This document shows positions 58,483-64,000 of a stretch of DNA of 64,000 bases, piece by piece. The notes under the pieces were generated by a model, which saw only the letters and a list, made by a program, of their open reading frames with translations, searched no databases and had not been told where the DNA came from. Numbering within the stretch: position 1 is the stretch's first letter; every line of letters starts with the position of its first letter. Location of the stretch: NCBI GenBank assembly GCA_949291365.1, contig CASEVJ010000010.1:1-64000 (forward strand), written 5' to 3'. The stretch is from an uncultured bacterium (GTDB lineage Bacteria; Elusimicrobiota; Elusimicrobia; Elusimicrobiales; Elusimicrobiaceae). A program made the position numbers and the translations under genes.

Positions 58483-59529
58483 ATGACCAAATCTGTCCGT
58501 GCCGCACAAAAAAATCAAACACTGGATTTTAACGCGTACCTAAAACAGCGTGCCAAACTGGTGGAAAAAAACCTTGCTAAATTTACAGCCAAAATTCCCA
58601 ACGCACCTAAAATTCTAACCGACGCCATGGATTATTCGCTCCAGGCCGGCGGAAAGCGTGTGCGCCCCATACTGGCCATGGCCACCGCCGAAGCATTTGG
58701 CAAAAAAGCCGCCGATGTCATGCCCGCGGCCTGCGCGCTGGAAATGCTGCACACCTATTCTTTAATTCACGATGATTTGCCCTGTATGGACAATGACGAT
58801 TTGCGCCGGGGTAAGCCCACCAATCATAAAGTATTTGGCGAAGATTTGGCCCTGCTGGCAGGAGACGCGCTGCTGACTTATGTGTTTGAAGTGTTTGCCC
58901 AAAACGGCAAAGTTAAATCCATCGGCGCCGAAAACACCCTGGCTGCCCTGCAGAATTTTGCCCATCGCGCCGGGGCGTCCGGCATGGTAGGCGGTCAAAC
59001 CGCAGACGTATACGCCGAAGGCATGGGCACGCAGGACGCGTCCAGCGTGCGGGCGGAAAAAATTAAAAAATCTTCCAAAAAACTATCAGACAAGAGCTTG
59101 CATTATTTTCTGCTGCCCCCCTCCGTCAAAGAGACCACGCCGGAAAATGTGCTGCGCTATATCCACGCCAACAAAACAGGCGCTCTTATCTGTGCCAGTG
59201 TGGAAACGGGGGCTTTATTGGCCGGAGCAAAAGGGGCGGATTTAAAACATATACAGAAATACGCCGAATGTATTGGGCTGGTGTTTCAAATCGTGGACGA
59301 TATTTTAGACGTTACGTCCTCTGCGGCCCAGTTGGGCAAATCCAACAGCGACACCGAAAACGGAAAACTGACTTTTGTCAGTTTGTTTGGCTTGGAAGGC
59401 AGCCGAAAACACGCCCAACTGCTAATTGCCAAAGCACAAAAATCGTTGGATTTGCTCAAAAATATTAAACGCAAAAACCTGGCCCCGCTTTATGCCATGG
59501 CTGAATTTTTCAAGACCCGTACCTATTAA
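58483..59529 (+). CDS. ispA: Polyprenyl diphosphate synthase (farnesyl/geranylgeranyl type)
   Basis: A 348-residue trans-prenyltransferase. The first Asp-rich motif is HDDLPCMDNDD and the second QIVDDILD, with GGKRVRP near the start. Product length (C15 or C20) is not decided. Compared with E. coli IspA (about 299 residues) it has an insertion of about 30 residues (around ASSVRAEKIKKSSKKLSDKS) before HANKTGALI. GAGGTGG precedes ATG 58483. dxs follows after nine bases, a classical isoprenoid pair. Confidence 0.9.
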   Translation: MTKSVRAAQKNQTLDFNAYLKQRAKLVEKNLAKFTAKIPNAPKILTDAMDYSLQAGGKRVRPILAMATAEAFGKKAADVMPAACALEMLHTYSLIHDDLPCMDNDDLRRGKPTNHKVFGEDLALLAGDALLTYVFEVFAQNGKVKSIGAENTLAALQNFAHRAGASGMVGGQTADVYAEGMGTQDASSVRAEKIKKSSKKLSDKSLHYFLLPPSVKETTPENVLRYIHANKTGALICASVETGALLAGAKGADLKHIQKYAECIGLVFQIVDDILDVTSSAAQLGKSNSDTENGKLTFVSLFGLEGSRKHAQLLIAKAQKSLDLLKNIKRKNLAPLYAMAEFFKTRTY

Positions 59530-59538
59530 GGAGTTTTC

Positions 59539-61392
59539 ATGAAAGTATTGCCCACCGTTAAAACCCCCGCTGATTTACGCAACATTAAGCGCGAGCTGTT
59601 GCCGCAGCTATGCCAGGAAATCCGGGAAGAAATTATCAAAACTACCAGCAAAAACGGCGGCCATTTGGGCTCCAGTTTAGGCGCAGTAGAAATTATTACC
59701 GCTCTGCATTATGTATTTGATACTCCCAAGGATAAACTGGTATTTGATACCGGTCACCAGGCCTATGCGCATAAGTTGCTTACCGGGCGGCAAAGCAAAT
59801 TCCACACCATTCGCACCAAAGGGGGATTGAGTGGGTTTCCCAAACGCAGCGAAAGCAAATATGACGAATTTGGCGTGGGACACGCCAGCACGGCCTTATC
59901 GGCGGCGCTAGGCATGGCGATTGCACGCGATCAGAAAAACTCCGACGCCAAAGTCATCGCCTTGGTGGCAGACGGCGCCCTAACGGGCGGCATGGCTTAT
60001 GAAGCCATGCAAAATGCCGGCCTGCTGGCTACCGATATGCTGGTCATCTTAAATGACAACCAGATGTTCATTTCTAAACGTGTCGGCGCATTGGGTCAGT
60101 TTTTAACTAAACTGTTAACCAGAAAATACGTACAGCTGGCGGAAGAAAAGGCGGCCAATTTTTTAAAACGTTTTGACGAGGTCGGCAATAATGCCGCCAA
60201 ACTGGCTAAAAAGGCACGTTCCATTTTATTTCCTGGCACGATTTTTGAAGAAATGGGCTTCCGCTATTTCGGCCCCGTAAACGGCAACGACATAAACGCC
60301 ATGGTGGACGTGCTGGAAAACGTCAAAAAAGTAAAAGGCCCCGTTTTGTTGCATGTAGTGACCAAAAAAGGCAAGGGCTATGCCCCCGCCGAAGAGAAAC
60401 CGACTAAATTCCACGGTATTGGCATGTTTGACGCAGACACCGGCGACACGATTGGCAAAAGCAACTGCATTACCTTTACCAAAGCTTTTTCAGATGCATT
60501 GGTCAAGCTGGCCAAAGCCGACAAAAAAATTAACGCCATCACCGCCGCCATGCCTGAAGGTACCGGGCTGGACGAATTCCGCCACACGTTCCCTCAGCGC
60601 TTTTTTGACGTGGGCATTGCCGAAGAGCACGCCGCTACGTTTGCCGCCGGGATGGCTGCAGAAGGGTTAAAACCAGTTGTCGCAGTCTATTCTTCTTTTG
60701 CTCAACGCTGTTACGACCAAATTGTGCATGACATTGCCCTGCAAAACCTGCCGGTGGTGTTTGCCTTGGACAGAGCCGGGCTGGTGGGAGAAGACGGCCC
60801 CACCCATCACGGCGCTTTTGATTTAAGTTTTCTGCGCAGTACGCCCAACCTGATTATCGCCGCACCGGCTGATGAAAACGAATTGGGCCACCTGCTTAAA
60901 ACCGCGCTGGAAAGCAACAAACCCTTTGTACTGCGCTATCCCCGCGGAGCCGGGTTTAATGTAGAGGTAGACAAAGAACTTAAAACATTCCCTATTGGCA
61001 AAGGCGTATGGCTAAAAAAAGGAAAAGATGTAACTATAATAGCCATCGGCAACCGCGTTCACCCGGCCTTGGAAGCGGCCGAAATATTAAAAGAAAAAGG
61101 CATTAATGCCGCTGTGATTAATGCGCGTTTTGTTAAGCCGCTGGATACGGAAATACTGGCCCAGGCCCTTAAAAATTCCCCGGCTGTTGTGACCGTGGAA
61201 GACAATGCCCTGTGCGGCGGCTTTGGGTCGGCCGTGGCGGAGTATCTGACCAGTCAGGACAAACCCTTCCGCCTGCTGCGTTTAGGGTTGCCCGATGAAT
61301 TTGTGGAACATGGAAAGTCCGCCCAGCTTTACGAACAGCTGGGGCTGACAGCCCAAAAAATCGCAGAACAAATCCTGCAGTGGAGCAAATAA
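59539..61392 (+). CDS. dxs: 1-deoxy-D-xylulose-5-phosphate synthase
   Basis: A 617-residue thiamine-diphosphate enzyme of the non-mevalonate isoprenoid pathway. HLGSSLGAVEI, VFDTGHQAYAHKLL and the cofactor motif VADGALTGG...LNDNQM are standard, then GEDGPTHHGAFDLSF and FAAGMAAEGLKPVVAVYSSF in the second domain. AAGGAG precedes the ATG. It draws glyceraldehyde-3-phosphate from the pathway containing Fba. Confidence 0.96.
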   Translation: MKVLPTVKTPADLRNIKRELLPQLCQEIREEIIKTTSKNGGHLGSSLGAVEIITALHYVFDTPKDKLVFDTGHQAYAHKLLTGRQSKFHTIRTKGGLSGFPKRSESKYDEFGVGHASTALSAALGMAIARDQKNSDAKVIALVADGALTGGMAYEAMQNAGLLATDMLVILNDNQMFISKRVGALGQFLTKLLTRKYVQLAEEKAANFLKRFDEVGNNAAKLAKKARSILFPGTIFEEMGFRYFGPVNGNDINAMVDVLENVKKVKGPVLLHVVTKKGKGYAPAEEKPTKFHGIGMFDADTGDTIGKSNCITFTKAFSDALVKLAKADKKINAITAAMPEGTGLDEFRHTFPQRFFDVGIAEEHAATFAAGMAAEGLKPVVAVYSSFAQRCYDQIVHDIALQNLPVVFALDRAGLVGEDGPTHHGAFDLSFLRSTPNLIIAAPADENELGHLLKTALESNKPFVLRYPRGAGFNVEVDKELKTFPIGKGVWLKKGKDVTIIAIGNRVHPALEAAEILKEKGINAAVINARFVKPLDTEILAQALKNSPAVVTVEDNALCGGFGSAVAEYLTSQDKPFRLLRLGLPDEFVEHGKSAQLYEQLGLTAQKIAEQILQWSK

Positions 61393-61395
61393 CCC

Positions 61396-62226
61396 ATGAA
61401 AAAGAACACGAAAAAAGAAGCTACAGCCAGCATTGAACATGAGGACTCTTATATCCGGGCCTATGAAGATATTGAATTGTTAAACAAGCCCGTCATGCGT
61501 CCGGTACGCATTGAGCTGGAGGTCATGAAACCGGAGCTGTATTTGCAAGCCCTTAATATTACGCAAAGCATTGTTTGCTTTGGCTCGGCGCGCGTAAAAC
61601 CGCAAAAGGAAGCCAAAGCCGCCGTAGAAGCCGCCCAAAAAGCTTTGGCCCAAAAACCTAAAAGCAAAGCCCTGCAGGAACGACTTAGCGAAGCCCAAGG
61701 GTTGCTCTCCCTTTCCAAATATTATGAAGTGGGACGGGAATTTGCCAAGCTGGTCGTTAAAAAAGGCAAAAACCGCTTTGCCGTAGTTACCGGCGGCGGC
61801 CCGGGGCTGATGGAAGCGGCCAACCGCGGCGCCTTTGAAAACGGCGGCAAAAGCGTGGGCTTTAACATCACCCTGCCGCATGAACAGCACCCTAATCCGT
61901 ATATCACCAAAAATCTGGCGTTCTTATTCCATTATTTTGCCATACGCAAGCTGCATTTGGTCATGCGCTCGCGTGCGTTTGTGGTATTTCCGGGCGGGTT
62001 TGGCACCTTTGACGAACTGTTTGAAATTTTGACGTTGGTCAAAACCGGCAAAAAAGAGGAAATCCCCATCATTTTAATCGGCAAGGAATTTTGGAACTCC
62101 GTTGTTAATTTCAAGGCGCTGGCTTCTTACGGCGTCATTGACAATGACGAAGCCCGCACCTGCTATATTGTAGATACGGCACAGGAAGCGTGGGATATTA
62201 TTGCCAAGTTCTATAAGATTAAATAG
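61396..62226 (+). CDS. LOG-family (TIGR00730) protein
   Basis: A 276-residue Rossmann-fold protein of the LOG/lysine decarboxylase-like family, whose studied members are nucleoside-5'-monophosphate phosphoribohydrolases. GGGPGLMEAANRGA and FPGGFGTFDELFEILTL are the motifs. The first 65 residues are an extra region rich in Lys and Glu. It starts three bases after dxs, so it shares that operon; a terminator follows. The bacterial role is unclear. Confidence 0.88.
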   Translation: MKKNTKKEATASIEHEDSYIRAYEDIELLNKPVMRPVRIELEVMKPELYLQALNITQSIVCFGSARVKPQKEAKAAVEAAQKALAQKPKSKALQERLSEAQGLLSLSKYYEVGREFAKLVVKKGKNRFAVVTGGGPGLMEAANRGAFENGGKSVGFNITLPHEQHPNPYITKNLAFLFHYFAIRKLHLVMRSRAFVVFPGGFGTFDELFEILTLVKTGKKEEIPIILIGKEFWNSVVNFKALASYGVIDNDEARTCYIVDTAQEAWDIIAKFYKIK

Positions 62227-62243
62227 ACAGAACACAAACTATT

Positions 62244-62269
62244 AACCCCCGGCCCAGCCGGGGGTTTTT
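62244..62269 (+). terminator. Terminator after the LOG-family gene
   Basis: AACCCCCGGC pairs with GCCGGGGGTT around a 3-nt loop, followed by T residues. Confidence 0.9.
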
Positions 62270-62496
62270 ATATGCACTAAAACTCCTCTAGCGGCAATCA
62301 GGATTTTATTTTTAACTCCGCACACACTGTGTTTAATTTTAGCACGCTGTTTGATTTCAACACGCTGCAAAAATATTTATCAGGACGTTTCTTTTGGGGA
62401 GAGGTTTCCCATATCATTCCCCGGGCGCACGCCCGAAATTGGCAGGAGAGTTATTATACATATTCTCCAGCCAGTACAGAGCCATTTATGCACAAC

Positions 62497-62526
62497 AAAA
62501 GCCCCGGGCACTGGCCCGGGGCTTTT
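62497..62526 (-). terminator. Terminator of the receiver gene
   Basis: AAAAGCCCCGGGC pairs with GCCCGGGGCTTTT around a short loop, with A/T tails on both sides. Confidence 0.88.
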
Positions 62527-62543
62527 GAAAAAACAGATACGAA

Positions 62544-62903
62544 CTATAATCCCACTTGTTTTACAGCGTTGAGCAAATCATCGGTATCAAAGGGCTTATA
62601 CAAAATACCGTCCGCCCCCAGACGTTTGGCTTCCTCGGCAATGGTTTCCTGTTTCAGCCCGGTTACCATCAGCACTTTAAGCTGGGGATATTGTTTCTTG
62701 ACGCGGGCCAGCATATCCAGTCCGTTCTCCGTTGGGAAAAACACGTCCAGCAAAATCAAAGAAGGCGTAATTTTTTCCAATTTTTCAAAAAGCTCTTTAG
62801 AGCTGCCCGCTTCCAGCACAATCTCAAACCCTGACGATTCCAACACATTTTTTATGGCAGAGCGCAAAATAACCGAATCGTCCACCAATGCAATTTTTAA
62901 CAT
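62544..62903 (-). CDS. Single-domain response regulator (CheY-like)
   Basis: A 119-residue receiver domain without an output domain. The acidic pocket LVDDSV, the phosphorylated Asp in LILLDVFFPTE, the Thr in VMVTGL and the Lys in LYKPFD are all present. It probably relays phosphate or binds a partner. The only histidine kinase in the window is at 34839; a link is possible but unsupported. GGGGAG precedes the ATG, eight bases after the phosphohexomutase stop, so the two share an operon. Confidence 0.92.
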   Translation of the reverse strand: MLKIALVDDSVILRSAIKNVLESSGFEIVLEAGSSKELFEKLEKITPSLILLDVFFPTENGLDMLARVKKQYPQLKVLMVTGLKQETIAEEAKRLGADGILYKPFDTDDLLNAVKQVGL

Positions 62904-62911
62904 AATCTCCC

Positions 62912-64000
62912 CTACTTAATATATTGTACGACCAACTTCTCGCCAAAATCCAACAACAGCTGTGTATCTTTCTTTGTGGCTGTTTCCGCATATATCCGCA
63001 CCAACGGCTCCGTGCCGGAGGGGCGCATTAACAGCCATTCGTCATTCTCAAAATAAATTTTCAATCCGTCCGCCGCAGACACATCAGCCACTTTGAACGC
63101 GCTTATTTTTTTAGGCAGTTTTTTGCGTAGTTTCTCCACAAAAGAGGCCTTGTCTATCGGCTTGGCGGCAGGCAAATCCCGGCGTAAATACACCGAAGCA
63201 CCGTATTCTTTGCACACTTCATCGCATAGTTCCGAAATTTTCTTTTTTGTCACGGCCATAATTTCCAAACAGGCCAACGCCACCGCCAGTCCGTCACGGT
63301 CTGTCGGTCCGCCTTTCCAGGCATAGCCGCCGGCTTCTTCCACGCCAAAAGCCACTTCTTCCAAAGCCATACGTTCGGCTACATTTTTAAAACCGACCGG
63401 CACTTCTTCATACGCCAATCCCTGCTTGCGCGCAATACGTTTGGGCAAATAGCCCATGGACAGGGTCTGCACTACTTTTCCTTGTAGTTTTTTGGTCTTG
63501 ACCAAATGGTTCAGCAAAATTCCCGCCAGCAAGCAAGGCGTGACATAGTTGCCTTTCTCATCCACCAAGCCAAAGCGGTCTCCGTCTCCGTCAAAGGCAA
63601 ATCCCGCCAGGGCCTTTTTTGCCAATACGGTCTTTTTCAGTTCCGTCAGATTTTTCAAAGACGGGTCTGGCTGCAGCCCGCGGAAGGTGGGGTCATGCTC
63701 TTCATGCAACGCCACTATTTTGGCAGAGGGAAGCAGTTTTTTCAGCCAGCCGGATGTTACCCCATACATATAATCAGCCACAATTGTCCCCTTCAGCGCG
63801 GCGATTTTTTTCAGATTGACCGTCCCAGCTAATGATTTCTGGTACAAATCGGTCAGGTTTTTCTGTTCGGCTTTTTGCCCGTATAAGAAGAGCACCGGGT
63901 TAGCGTCTATAAGCTGCTCAATTTCCCGCGTTTCGCGCGACGGAGCCGAACAGCCCGCCCATTTTACTTTAACCCCGTTATACTGGGCCGGATTATGGCT
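62912..64000 (-). CDS. Phosphomannomutase/phosphoglucomutase, 5' part missing
   Basis: The C-terminal 362 residues of an alpha-D-phosphohexomutase; the gene runs off the right edge. The visible start, SHNP, is the active-site phosphoserine loop. FDGDGDRFGLVDEKG is the metal-binding loop, EEAGGYAWKGGPTDRDGLAV the sugar-binding loop, and MRPSGTEPLVRIYAET the phosphate-binding loop. It converts hexose-6- and hexose-1-phosphates; mannose or glucose preference is not decided. It lies eight bases upstream of the receiver gene. Confidence 0.92.
   Translation of the reverse strand, partial: SHNPAQYNGVKVKWAGCSAPSRETREIEQLIDANPVLFLYGQKAEQKNLTDLYQKSLAGTVNLKKIAALKGTIVADYMYGVTSGWLKKLLPSAKIVALHEEHDPTFRGLQPDPSLKNLTELKKTVLAKKALAGFAFDGDGDRFGLVDEKGNYVTPCLLAGILLNHLVKTKKLQGKVVQTLSMGYLPKRIARKQGLAYEEVPVGFKNVAERMALEEVAFGVEEAGGYAWKGGPTDRDGLAVALACLEIMAVTKKKISELCDEVCKEYGASVYLRRDLPAAKPIDKASFVEKLRKKLPKKISAFKVADVSAADGLKIYFENDEWLLMRPSGTEPLVRIYAETATKKDTQLLLDFGEKLVVQYIK

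Larger units (their letters stand above)
62227..62543. other. Gap between convergent genes
   Basis: No supported gene. A terminator for the LOG-family gene is at 62244-62269, one for the receiver gene at 62497-62526, and between them is AT-rich sequence with a small inverted repeat (GGAGA...TCTCC) near 62455. Confidence 0.55.

Noticed and set aside
1-64000. A mobile element, prophage or defence island
   Set aside because: No transposase, integrase, terminal inverted repeats, attachment sites, restriction, toxin-antitoxin or phage genes were recognised anywhere in the window.

Overview
This 64 kb window is a chromosomal stretch of a Gram-negative, fermentative anaerobe. It has outer-membrane-type proteins (two OmpA-like lipoproteins, a predicted beta-barrel, a PBP4-type peptidase, a giant macroglobulin), the [FeFe]-hydrogenase maturase HydF, and many peptidases beside an oligopeptide ABC transporter. 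Protein flavour and gene content fit a gut member of the Elusimicrobiota, but that placement is recognition, not proof. I saw no insertion sequence, prophage, CRISPR array, rRNA or integrase.

Layout. 0.4-5.5 kb (minus): flavin reductase, trxB, maf, a small membrane protein, an MFS transporter and a secreted Cys-rich protein. 5.6-10.7 kb (plus): DUF1189 protein, then queD-queE-folE-folP-PTPS-III-folK, a joint queuosine/folate cluster, then two OmpA-like lipoproteins. 11-20.5 kb (minus): a CBM48-like membrane protein, tRNA-Gly, cca, an acyl-CoA synthetase, and oppDF-peptidase-oppBC. 20.8-25.9 kb: a DUF192 lipoprotein, a secreted M20 peptidase, a rubrerythrin-VIT1 iron protein, xthA and metK. 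26-31 kb (minus): two M24 peptidases, efp, a DUF192 protein, and secreted and outer-membrane proteins. 31-37 kb: a multi-domain membrane protein, dacB, a histidine kinase, tsaC and rsmI. 37-47 kb: rsfS, argS, a 1979-residue macroglobulin, a MATE pump and a cold-shock protein. 47-54.8 kb: formiminotransferase, rsmA, a TPR protein, a PPC-domain protein, a divergent transketolase and an M42 peptidase. 55-64 kb: fba, a mucin-like repeat protein, hydF, ispA-dxs, a LOG-like protein, a lone receiver protein and a truncated phosphohexomutase.

Functional picture: peptide uptake by Opp and breakdown by M20, M24 and M42 peptidases, sugar metabolism (aldolase, transketolase, phosphohexomutase), hydrogen metabolism implied by HydF, and isoprenoid supply by DXS and IspA. 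FolE supplies dihydroneopterin triphosphate to both queuosine and folate branches. No folB is present between folE and folK; a PTPS-III-type protein sits in its place.

The most striking non-genic signal is a set of ten genes whose -10 hexamer lies only 6-9 nt before the ATG with no ribosome-binding site, which predicts leaderless mRNAs. Other points of interest are an EF-P with Gln at the position normally modified, a HydF with His-to-Gln in its cluster motif, a macroglobulin without a thioester, a lysine-rich tail on RsfS, and degenerate short repeats in several gene-free gaps.
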